In this document: positions 7,412-13,082 of the stretch, piece after piece
Layout: every line of letters starts with the position of its first letter
How positions within the stretch are numbered: position 1 is the stretch's first letter
DNA from: Ignavibacteria bacterium UBA961
Lineage (GTDB): Bacteria; Bacteroidota; Ignavibacteria; Kapaibacteriales; UBA961
DNA: 13,082 nucleotides
Direction of reading: 5' to 3'
Assembly: GCA_002293005.1 (NCBI GenBank)
Contig: DBCJ01000104.1
Location: 1 to 13,082, forward strand
Translations under genes and position numbers: made by a program
Notes under the pieces: model-generated
Told to the model about the DNA's origin: nothing
Seen by the model: the letters and a program-made list of their open reading frames with translations, nothing else
The model's database searches: none

Positions 7412-7528
7412 ATGAAAGTACAAGCATCTGTAAAAAAACGCAGCCCTGAAGACAAAATCGTCGTACGCAGAGGCAAAGTGTATATCATCAACAAGAAAAA
7501 TCCACGCTTTAAGCAAAGACAAGGATAA
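7412..7528 (+). CDS. rpmJ: 50S ribosomal protein L36 (bL36), cysteine-free form
   Basis: This 38-codon gene encodes L36, the smallest large-subunit protein, which buries itself in 23S rRNA near the L7/L12 stalk base. The sequence starts MKVQASVKKRSPEDKIVVRR, continues GKVYIINKKNPRFKQRQG, and matches the family along its whole length. The zinc ribbon of the common form (C11, C14, C27 and H32/33) is entirely lost: the corresponding residues are S11, D14, N27 and R32/F33, and the protein has no cysteine at all. This makes it a zinc-independent C-minus type, as is partly seen in Bacteroidota. It lies between infA and rpsM, its conserved place. Confidence 0.96.
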   Translation: MKVQASVKKRSPEDKIVVRRGKVYIINKKNPRFKQRQG

Positions 7529-7542
7529 TTTAGGAGTATACA

Positions 7543-7920
7543 ATGGCTCGTATAGCCGGTATCGATCTGCCCAAAAATAAGAGAGGCATCATTGGCCTCA
7601 CATATATCTTCGGCGTGGGCAAGAAAACATCCGCTGAGATTCTCACTAAGGCAGGTATTGCTTTTGAGAAGCGCGTATTGACATGGACAGATGAAGAGAT
7701 TGCAAGCATTCGTGCGGCAATTGCTGATTATAAAGTTGAAGGTCAATTGCGTTCCGAAATCCAGTTGAACATTAAGCGTTTGATGGATGTCGGTTGCTAT
7801 CGCGGATTGCGTCATCGCCGTGGATTGCCTGCGCGCGGTCAACGTACACGCACCAATTCCAGAACGAGAAAAGGTCGTCGTAAGACAGTTGCCGGTAAGA
7901 AGAAGGCAGCCAAGAAGTAA
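7543..7920 (+). CDS. rpsM: 30S ribosomal protein S13 (uS13)
   Basis: S13 is a small-subunit head protein that bridges to L5 in the large subunit and touches P-site tRNA with its basic tail. The 125 residues fit the usual 118-126. The sequence begins MARIAGIDLPKNKRGIIGLTYIFGVGKKTSAEIL (helix-two-turns-helix region). It has QLRSEIQLNIKRLMDVGCYRGLRHRRGLPARGQRTRTNSRTRKG and ends in a Lys-rich tail (KKKAAKK). An AGGAG motif at 7532-7536 lies six bases before the ATG. It is the first gene of the classical alpha operon, although here it follows infA-rpmJ without a visible promoter or S4-binding leader. Confidence 0.98.
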   Translation: MARIAGIDLPKNKRGIIGLTYIFGVGKKTSAEILTKAGIAFEKRVLTWTDEEIASIRAAIADYKVEGQLRSEIQLNIKRLMDVGCYRGLRHRRGLPARGQRTRTNSRTRKGRRKTVAGKKKAAKK

Positions 7921-7950
7921 TAGCATTATTAACCTCATATTCCGAATATT

Positions 7951-8337
7951 ATGGCGGCAACTAAAAAGCGCGTTAAGAAAAAAACCGTCAGTGACATACA
8001 CGGTAAAGCACTCATTCGTGCAACATTTAACAATGTGATCGTGACAATCACCGACACTTATGGGAATGTTCTCACTTGGTCATCAGCAGGTCGTAATGGC
8101 TTCCGTGGATCCAAGAAGAATACGCCGTATGCATCACAGGTTTCTGCAGAGCGTGCAGCTAAGGAAGCTCATGAGATGGGCTTGCGCAAAGTGGAAGTAA
8201 TTGTACGCGGTCCCGGCTCAGGTCGTGAAGCTGCAATTCGTGCACTTGCACAAGCAGGACTCGAGATTTTAAATATTCTCGATAAAACTCCTTTGCCTCA
8301 CAATGGCTGTAGACCACCAAAGCGCAGAAGAGTCTAA
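7951..8337 (+). CDS. rpsK: 30S ribosomal protein S11 (uS11)
   Basis: S11 lines the platform of the small subunit, close to the E site and the mRNA exit where the Shine-Dalgarno helix forms. The 128-residue product matches the standard length. The basic N-terminus (KKRVKKKTV) is followed by ALIRATFNNVIVTITDTYGNVLTWSSAG, then GFRGSKKNTPYASQ, VIVRGPGSGREAAIRAL and the C-terminal PLPHNGCRPPKRRRV, which is diagnostic. In most bacteria of this type rpsD (S4) follows directly. Here the next gene is rpoA after a 137-bp gap. Confidence 0.98.
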   Translation: MAATKKRVKKKTVSDIHGKALIRATFNNVIVTITDTYGNVLTWSSAGRNGFRGSKKNTPYASQVSAERAAKEAHEMGLRKVEVIVRGPGSGREAAIRALAQAGLEILNILDKTPLPHNGCRPPKRRRV

Positions 8338-8364
8338 TCGATACCGACAGCATAATCGGAAGAA

Positions 8365-8455
8365 CATGATGCCTGCTTGATGCAGGCATTGTGCACTCTG
8401 GAAATACAGAGATAATTAACGATTGCTCTCACCCGGCTTCCCGTTTTGGGCAGCC
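8365..8455 (+). promoter_or_regulatory. Three tandem hairpins in the rpsK-rpoA gap
   Basis: Three inverted repeats follow one another in the non-coding stretch before rpoA. Hairpin 1 pairs 8365-8376 (CATGATGCCTGC) with 8382-8393 around a 5-base loop. Eight pairs are Watson-Crick in the inner stem, then come two G-U wobbles and two more Watson-Crick pairs. Hairpin 2 pairs CTCTG at 8396-8400 with CAGAG at 8407-8411. Hairpin 3 pairs 8435-8442 with 8448-8455 with one mismatch and a GTTTT loop. None is followed by a T run, so these are not ordinary intrinsic terminators. They may form an RNA leader controlling rpoA-rplQ, an RNA-processing site, or the scar of a lost rpsD. The function is unknown; only the pairing is seen. 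Confidence 0.45.
8389..8416 (+). promoter_or_regulatory. Possible weak sigma-70-type promoter before rpoA
   Basis: TTGTGC at 8389-8394 (three of six consensus bases) and GATAAT at 8411-8416 (five of six) are spaced by 16 bases. Transcription from here would give a leader of about 50 bases that contains the third hairpin. The match is poor at the -35 element and the promoter consensus of this lineage may differ, so this is only a candidate. Confidence 0.22.
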
Positions 8456-8474
8456 ACCATGAATGAGATAGAGA

Positions 8475-9488
8475 ATGAATACTTCAATGCAAATGCCCGA
8501 ACGGGTACAAATCGAAGAAACAGAGATAGCAAATCAGGGTCGTTATGTACTTCAGCCCCTCGAAGAAGGCTATGGCGTAACGATTGGCAATGCTCTCCGT
8601 AGAGTACTCTTGTCATCCATTCCCGGACATGCCATTGTTGGTGTGAAAATCGGCAATGCATTGCATGAGTTTGAGACAATTCCCGGTGTTGTAGAAGATA
8701 TGTGTGAAATCGTCCTCAATCTTAAAGAGGTTCGTTTCCGCTTGCTTGATAAGAAAAACACCAAAATATCCTTCAAGATGAAAGGTCCAAAAATCTGGAC
8801 AGCCGCTGATATTCAAGCAGCAGCACCTCATATTGAAGTTATGGATCCTGACAAATATATCGCTACTCTTGAGTCAGATGCTGAATTTGATGTTGAATTC
8901 CGTATCGGAAAAGGCAAAGGATATGTTCCTTCGGAAGAGCAAAACAGCTCAGAATATCCAATGGGAATGATTCCGATTGATGCGATTTTCACACCAATCA
9001 AGAATGTTATTTATACAGTTGAGCCATTTCGTGTTGGTCAAAAGACTGACTATGAAAGACTTGCATTGGATGTGTACACAGACGGTACATTGACAGCACA
9101 AGAAGCAATTCAAGAAGCTGCGGCAATTCTCCAAGATCACTTAATGCTTTTTGTGAACTTCGAGCAGATGCGTCGTGAAATGGAAGCTCAAGAAGTTGTT
9201 GAAGAAGAAGCGAAAGAAGCGGAAAAATCTCGCATGAGACGCATACTCTTCACTCCTGTAGATGAACTTGAATTGTCGGTTCGAGCACACAATTGCCTCA
9301 AAGCGGCAAATATTAAAACACTTGCGGAACTTGTATCTTTGAATGAACAAGATTTGCTCAAATTCAGAAACTTCGGTCGTAAGTCCCTTTCTGAATTAGC
9401 AGACATTGTTCGTGTTCATGGCCTTGCATTTGGCATGAATATCGACAAATACGTTCAAGAGCAAAAAGCCGCAGAATCAGAAGCATAA
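8475..9488 (+). CDS. rpoA: DNA-directed RNA polymerase subunit alpha
   Basis: The alpha subunit dimerises to nucleate RNA polymerase assembly, and its C-terminal domain contacts UP elements and activators. The 337 residues are near the usual 315-340. The N-terminal domain (about 1-235) shows TIGNALRRVLLSSIPG and a typical GVVEDMCEIVLNLK. An acidic linker spans about 236-252. The C-terminal domain (about 256-325) has DELELSVRAHNCLKAANI and FRNFGRKSLSEL. The residues equivalent to the E. coli DNA-binding set (R265, N268, C269, G296, K298, S299, E302) are all present here as R270, N273, C274, G301, K303, S304 and E307. ATG 8475 was chosen; another in-frame ATG follows at 8487. No clear Shine-Dalgarno motif is seen. 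Confidence 0.97.
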   Translation: MNTSMQMPERVQIEETEIANQGRYVLQPLEEGYGVTIGNALRRVLLSSIPGHAIVGVKIGNALHEFETIPGVVEDMCEIVLNLKEVRFRLLDKKNTKISFKMKGPKIWTAADIQAAAPHIEVMDPDKYIATLESDAEFDVEFRIGKGKGYVPSEEQNSSEYPMGMIPIDAIFTPIKNVIYTVEPFRVGQKTDYERLALDVYTDGTLTAQEAIQEAAAILQDHLMLFVNFEQMRREMEAQEVVEEEAKEAEKSRMRRILFTPVDELELSVRAHNCLKAANIKTLAELVSLNEQDLLKFRNFGRKSLSELADIVRVHGLAFGMNIDKYVQEQKAAESEA

Positions 9489-9515
9489 TACAACGATAGA
9501 ATAGAGAGAATTACC

Positions 9516-10235
9516 ATGATCCATCGCAGAGTAGGAAGAAAGCTCAATCGCACCTGGAGCCATAAGAAAGCACTTATGTGCAATCTTGCAACAGATCTCT
9601 TTCTTCATAAGAAACTGGTAACAACAGAAGCAAAGGCAAAAGAACTCCGTCCATTCGCTGAGTCATTGATTACTCGCGCACGCATTGCACTTCGCAATGA
9701 ACAAAACGGAAACTTGCCATCCGCACGCCCAAATAAGGCAGGCGAAGTTGCAACAGTTACAAAAGATTTTGTGCAACGCCGTCAAGTTGGCCGTTTCATT
9801 CGCAATAAAGCAGTTCTTCAAGAATTGTTTGATACAATTGCTCCGGCAGTAGCAACCCGTGACGGTGGATATACACGCATCATTAAGCTAACACCACGTC
9901 GTGGAGATGCCGCACGTACAGCTATCATTGAATTGGTTGATTTTTCAGCAGCTCAAGATGGTGTTGTTCGTCGCAAAAAGAAAGCTGCTGCTGCTCCTAA
10001 AGTAAAGTCTTCAGCACCGGTAGAAGCAGTTGCACCAGTAGCTGCTCCAATCGTTGAAGAAGTTGCTCCTGAAGTGGAAGAAGTAATCGAAGAAACAGTT
10101 GAAACTCCGGTTGAAGCTGTTGATATGCAAGCCGATACTGCTGAAACACCTGTTGAAGATGCTCCTGCAAGCGATGATGCACCCGCAGAATCCTCAGAAG
10201 CTTCTGCAGATGGTGGCGATGCCTCAGCTGAATAA
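9516..10235 (+). CDS. rplQ: 50S ribosomal protein L17 (bL17) with insertion and acidic tail
   Basis: L17 is a large-subunit protein near the exit tunnel, opposite L22 and L32. The core is clear: NRTWSHKKALMCNLATDLF, TTEAKAKELRPFAESLITRAR, then QRRQVGRFIRNKAVLQELFD and DGGYTRIIKLTPRRGDAARTAIIELVDFS (to about residue 144). Two departures stand out. Residues 57-86 replace about five residues of the E. coli protein, an insertion of some 25. After residue 150 come a short basic patch (RRKKK) and a tail of about 80 residues rich in Ala, Pro, Val and Glu/Asp, strongly acidic from 181 to 239. The product is 239 residues against 127 in E. coli. It is the last gene before the terminator. Confidence 0.94.
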   Translation: MIHRRVGRKLNRTWSHKKALMCNLATDLFLHKKLVTTEAKAKELRPFAESLITRARIALRNEQNGNLPSARPNKAGEVATVTKDFVQRRQVGRFIRNKAVLQELFDTIAPAVATRDGGYTRIIKLTPRRGDAARTAIIELVDFSAAQDGVVRRKKKAAAAPKVKSSAPVEAVAPVAAPIVEEVAPEVEEVIEETVETPVEAVDMQADTAETPVEDAPASDDAPAESSEASADGGDASAE

Positions 10236-10255
10236 TGTAAATACATTGAATCTTT

Positions 10256-10286
10256 AAAGGCAACTGTTTTAGTTGCCTTTTTTTTT
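10256..10286 (+). terminator. Rho-independent terminator of the ribosomal operon
   Basis: A perfect 10-bp stem, AAAGGCAACT at 10256-10265 paired with AGTTGCCTTT at 10271-10280, encloses a GTTTT loop and runs into nine consecutive T (10278-10286). It lies 20 bases after the rplQ stop, where the S10-spc-alpha transcript would be expected to end. It is directional (+ strand only), since the other side lacks a comparable T run. Confidence 0.93.
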
Positions 10287-10298
10287 AGGTAATGGTCA

Positions 10299-11267
10299 AT
10301 GCATGTGATGATTTCATGCGGTGATATCAATGGCATCGCAACAGATATTTTCTTTCGAACATTCACGAAGCATGTCTTTCCCGATATGCAATTCAGTATT
10401 GCAATCAATGAGGACACTGCAAGAGAAGTATGCGAAAAATGGAATGTCAAGTATGCCGATCAATGCATGCACTTTGAATCATTCAGCATTAATGTTCTCC
10501 CATGCAAGCAATATGCTGAGTATCATCCCGGATCTTCACTATCAGATGCTTCAAAACTCGCGATTGAATCATTGGATGTCTCTCTGAATGCAGTAAAGAA
10601 TGGACATGCAGATGCATTATTGACCCTTCCTATCGCAAAAGATGCACTGAATGCCGAGGGATGGAAATACAGTGGTCAAACAGATTGGCTCAAACATGAG
10701 TTTAAGGGTTCGAATCCAATTATGATTCTGTTTCATGGAGAAATGAGAGTTGCACTTGCTTCTGTACACATTCCACTGAAAAAAGTATCGCATTCCCTCA
10801 CTATTGATTCATTGACTGACATCATTCATGGCGTGAATCAATCCATGAAGATTGATTTCAATATTGAGTGTCCGCGAATTGCTGTATTGGGACTTAATCC
10901 TCATGCCGGTGAACATGGTTTGCTTGGTGATGAAGAACAAGATATTATTATTCCAGCGATTGAGTCTGCAAAGTCTAATAAGATAGAGTGCTTCGGACCT
11001 TTCCCTGCGGATGGTTTTTTCTCCCGACCAAGTTGGAAAAATTATGATGCAATCATTGCACAGTATCATGATCAAGGATTGATTCCATTGAAGTTGCATG
11101 CGCAAGGACATGGAGTAAATTTCACTGCAAATCTTCCCATAATTCGCGTATCTCCCGATCATGGAACTGCTTATGATATTGCAGGTACGGATTTGGTGGA
11201 AGAGCATAGCATGATTTCAGCAATAGATGCAATTCGAACAATTCTAAATAATAGAAAAAGTAGATGA
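10299..11267 (+). CDS. pdxA: PdxA-family 4-hydroxythreonine-4-phosphate dehydrogenase
   Basis: PdxA oxidises 4-phosphohydroxy-L-threonine with NAD(P)+ in the DXP-dependent route to pyridoxal 5'-phosphate. The 322-residue product (usual 320-350) carries the three metal-binding histidines: H157 (ASVHIPL), H202 (LNPHAGE) and H257 (YHDQG). It also has GPFPADGFF and SPDHGTAYDIAG. The N-terminal motif is GDINGI, as in Bacteroidota/Chlorobiota homologues. At the substrate-binding GHTE motif the sequence is GQTD (Q127, T128), so the His equivalent to E. coli H136 is replaced. The ATG at 10299 lies only 12 bases after the terminator; an ATG at 10308 is an alternative start. The gene overlaps kynU by four bases (ATGA). 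Family membership is firm, but the exact substrate is less sure. Confidence 0.87.
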   Translation: MHVMISCGDINGIATDIFFRTFTKHVFPDMQFSIAINEDTAREVCEKWNVKYADQCMHFESFSINVLPCKQYAEYHPGSSLSDASKLAIESLDVSLNAVKNGHADALLTLPIAKDALNAEGWKYSGQTDWLKHEFKGSNPIMILFHGEMRVALASVHIPLKKVSHSLTIDSLTDIIHGVNQSMKIDFNIECPRIAVLGLNPHAGEHGLLGDEEQDIIIPAIESAKSNKIECFGPFPADGFFSRPSWKNYDAIIAQYHDQGLIPLKLHAQGHGVNFTANLPIIRVSPDHGTAYDIAGTDLVEEHSMISAIDAIRTILNNRKSR

Positions 11268-12553
11268 GAGTAGAGATGCAAGATTATCATATACATATGG
11301 ATCAACAAGATCCACTGTCATCACAAAGAAATGCATTCTATATTCCTGAACATGAAGGGAAAGATGCTTTATATTTTTGTGGAAATTCGCTTGGACTTCA
11401 ACCAAGAGGCGTCATGGCATTATTGGAACAAGAAGTCATGGACTGGCGCAAATACGGGGTTGAAGGACATTTTCACGCGAAAAATCCATGGTTTTCTTAT
11501 CACTCAATTGTCACTGAATCACTCTCTAGAATAGTTGGAGCAAATCCAAGTGAAGTTGTTGCAATGCAGACACTCACGGCGAATCTGCATTTGGCGATGG
11601 TGTCATTTTATAGGCCGACAAAAGATCGATATAAAATTGTGATGGAAGCCGGTGCATTTCCATCGGATCAATATGCGATCGAATCACAAGTGAGATTTCA
11701 TGGATTTGAACCTGATGATGCGATCATTGAGATAACACCTCGTCACGGGGAACATATCATTCATCATGAAGATATTATTGATACGATTGAACGGAATGCT
11801 GATTCAATTGCTCTTGTCATGTTTAGCGGTGTGCAGTATTTGTCGGGTCAGCGTTTTCGGATGAAAGATATCACGGAAGCGGTTCATACAGCAGGTGCAA
11901 TGTGTGGCTTTGATTTAGCGCATGCGATAGGAAATGTTGAATTGCAATTGCATGATTGGAATATAGATTTTGCAGTGTGGTGCTCATACAAATATCTGAA
12001 CTCAGGTCCGGGTGGTATCGGCGGACTCTTCATTCATGATAGACATGCACAAAATCCCGATCTTCCTCGCTTTGCGGGATGGTGGGGCCATGATGAGCAA
12101 ACACGATTTTTGATGAAGAAAGGATTCATTCCATCACATGGAGCAAGCGGATGGCAACTCAGCAATGCCCAGGTATTTCAGATTGCAAGTTTGCGTGCTT
12201 CCTTGGATATTTTTGATGGAGTGAAACTTGAAGAATTATTCTCAAAGAGAGATGCATTGACAGCATATGCGGAGCAATTATTATTGCAATTGAAAGAAGA
12301 TATGCCTCATATTCCCTTGGAGATCATCACACCGAAGAATAAGGATGAAAGAGGGGCTCAATTGTCATTGTTATTTCATGAACATGGAAAAGCACTGATT
12401 GACAAATTGCTTGCCGATGGAATCATCGTGGATTGGAGAGAGCCAAATATCATTCGTTTAGCTCCTACTCCACTGTATAATACTTTCAGGGATATTCATG
12501 AATTTGCTAATCGCTTTGGCAAGCATTGCATTGATTTATTCGGTGAGCAATAA
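11264..12553 (+). CDS. kynU: Kynureninase
   Basis: Kynureninase is a PLP-dependent hydrolase that cleaves L-kynurenine or 3-hydroxykynurenine to anthranilate or 3-hydroxyanthranilate plus alanine. It acts in tryptophan breakdown and, in some bacteria, in NAD synthesis from tryptophan. The 429 residues match the usual 410-430. Seen in order are YFCGNSLGLQPRG (38-49), EGHFHAKNPWFSYH (67-80), the PLP-contacting FDLAHAIGN (216-224, with D217) and CSYKYLNSGPGG (240-251), where K243 is the predicted Schiff-base lysine. FAGWWGHD and the closing VDWREPNIIRLAPTPLYNTF (389-408) are also typical. The start overlaps the pdxA stop (ATGA). ATG 11276 is an alternative start giving four fewer residues. The 3' end overlaps the convergent murC by 18 bases. 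Confidence 0.93.
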   Translation: MRVEMQDYHIHMDQQDPLSSQRNAFYIPEHEGKDALYFCGNSLGLQPRGVMALLEQEVMDWRKYGVEGHFHAKNPWFSYHSIVTESLSRIVGANPSEVVAMQTLTANLHLAMVSFYRPTKDRYKIVMEAGAFPSDQYAIESQVRFHGFEPDDAIIEITPRHGEHIIHHEDIIDTIERNADSIALVMFSGVQYLSGQRFRMKDITEAVHTAGAMCGFDLAHAIGNVELQLHDWNIDFAVWCSYKYLNSGPGGIGGLFIHDRHAQNPDLPRFAGWWGHDEQTRFLMKKGFIPSHGASGWQLSNAQVFQIASLRASLDIFDGVKLEELFSKRDALTAYAEQLLLQLKEDMPHIPLEIITPKNKDERGAQLSLLFHEHGKALIDKLLADGIIVDWREPNIIRLAPTPLYNTFRDIHEFANRFGKHCIDLFGEQ

Positions 12554-13082
12554 TCGATCGGATAATTTTGTGATATCACCTGCTCCAAGCGTGATGACAA
12601 GATCGCCATTATGCATGATGCTCCTGACTTTTGCATCCACATCTGAAAGATTCGGAATATAATGCACATGTCGATGTCCGGAGTTCTTTGCCGCTTGTGC
12701 AATCAATTCCCCGGAAATCCCTTCGATTTTCTCTTCTCTTGCAGGATAGACATCCGTAATGAATACTATGTCTGCATCATCAAATGATAGACCAAAATCT
12801 TTGTAAAAATCACGAGTGCGTGTATAAGTGTGAGGTTGAAAGACAGCAACGATTCTTCTTTCTTTCCAGCCTGATCTAGCGCCTGATAATGCACTTTTTA
12901 ATTCCGTGGGATGATGCGCATAATCATCCACGATCAGAATATCGTCCAGCATTCCTTTAATTTCAAAGCGACGATAGACGCCTCCGAATTCCTTCAATGC
13001 TTCGGCGATTGTTTCGAATGGAATGCCAAGATGAAGTCCCACCGTAATTGCAGCAAGTGCATTCTTCACATTATATTCACCG
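12536..13082 (-). CDS. murC: UDP-N-acetylmuramate-L-alanine ligase, 3' part
   Basis: MurC adds the first amino acid, L-alanine, to UDP-N-acetylmuramate in the cytoplasm, using ATP. Only about 181 C-terminal residues of an enzyme of roughly 450-470 are inside the window, and the frame stays open through the right edge. Visible motifs are EYNVKNALAAI (end of the central ATPase domain), the Mur-ligase block VDDYAHHPTELKSAL, the MurC-type FQPHTYTRTRDFY and the terminal LGAGDITKL. The GTG at 13069 is internal, not a start. MurC is distinguished from MurD/E/F by the QPHTYTR motif; Mpl is less likely. The gene ends inside the 3' end of kynU, and no terminator is visible between the two. Confidence 0.93.
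   Translation of the reverse strand, partial: GEYNVKNALAAITVGLHLGIPFETIAEALKEFGGVYRRFEIKGMLDDILIVDDYAHHPTELKSALSGARSGWKERRIVAVFQPHTYTRTRDFYKDFGLSFDDADIVFITDVYPAREEKIEGISGELIAQAAKNSGHRHVHYIPNLSDVDAKVRSIMHNGDLVITLGAGDITKLSDRLLLTE

Noticed and set aside
7342..8001. A long antisense frame of 219 codons lies across infA, rpmJ and rpsM.
   Set aside because: The three + strand genes are certain, and the antisense product resembles no family; it is a codon-bias shadow.
8459..8602. A 47-codon reading frame starting at ATG 8459 overlaps the beginning of rpoA out of frame.
   Set aside because: It has no ribosome-binding site or recognisable product and most of it is shifted rpoA sequence. It is worth only a glance as a possible upstream reading frame affecting rpoA.
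9953..10450. An antisense Ser/Thr/Ala-rich frame of 165 codons lies across the rplQ tail and the terminator.
   Set aside because: Its composition is the mirror of the Ala/Glu repeat-like codons of the L17 tail, and it crosses the terminator and pdxA start.
12570..12579. A perfect 10-bp palindrome, GTGATATCAC, near the kynU/murC junction looks like an operator half-site pair.
   Set aside because: It encodes the conserved GDIT residues of MurC, and similar TGATATCA strings occur elsewhere by codon use; it is too short and badly placed for an operator.
1..13082. Search by eye for CRISPR repeats, tRNA genes, transposases, toxin-antitoxin pairs or defence genes.
   Set aside because: None was seen; the window is essentially all housekeeping genes with short gaps.

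Overview
The window is a slice of a bacterial chromosome. It carries the second half of the S10-spc-alpha ribosomal protein super-operon (+ strand, 1 to about 10,290), a two-gene metabolic unit on the same strand (pdxA-like and kynU, 10,299-12,553), and the 3' end of a convergent murC (- strand, 12,536-13,082). The gene order suggests the Bacteroidota/Chlorobiota (FCB) group: there is no adk between secY and map, infA and a cysteine-free rpmJ follow map, and the PdxA begins with the GDINGI motif in place of GDPAGIG. Shine-Dalgarno-like motifs precede several genes (rplN, rplX, rplF, rpmD, rpsM), and rplF and rpsE use GTG starts. That is unlike classical Bacteroidia and fits a deeper lineage of the group, such as Ignavibacteria or Kapabacteria. 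The assignment is inference from memory of these families; no search was run.

Layout. (1) 1-6,387: rplP (5' truncated), rpmC, rpsQ, rplN, rplX, rplE, rpsN, rpsH, rplF, rplR, rpsE, rpmD, rplO and secY. The genes are tightly packed, and rplP/rpmC and rplO/secY overlap. (2) 6,393-8,337: map, infA, rpmJ (38 codons), rpsM and rpsK. (3) 8,338-8,474: a 137-bp gap where rpsD (S4) would be expected. It holds three consecutive inverted repeats and a possible weak promoter. (4) 8,475-10,286: rpoA and an unusually long rplQ, closed by a strong intrinsic terminator. (5) 10,299-12,553: a PdxA-family dehydrogenase and kynureninase, overlapping by 4 nt. (6) 12,536-13,082: the end of murC on the opposite strand, overlapping the end of kynU by 18 nt.

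How it works together. The first ten kilobases supply ribosome assembly (large- and small-subunit proteins), translation initiation (IF1), N-terminal methionine removal, the Sec membrane channel and the RNA polymerase alpha subunit, probably as one long transcript ending at the terminator after rplQ. The pdxA-kynU pair joins an enzyme family of pyridoxal phosphate synthesis to a PLP-dependent enzyme of tryptophan/kynurenine metabolism. MurC belongs to peptidoglycan precursor synthesis and reads in from the other side.

No gene-free stretch exceeds 300 bases. I saw no tRNA, rRNA, CRISPR, transposase or other mobile element. I also saw no wholly novel system. The points most worth a second look are the missing rpsD with its structured replacement gap, the insertion plus acidic tail in L17, the active-site substitution in PdxA, and the pdxA-kynU coupling.
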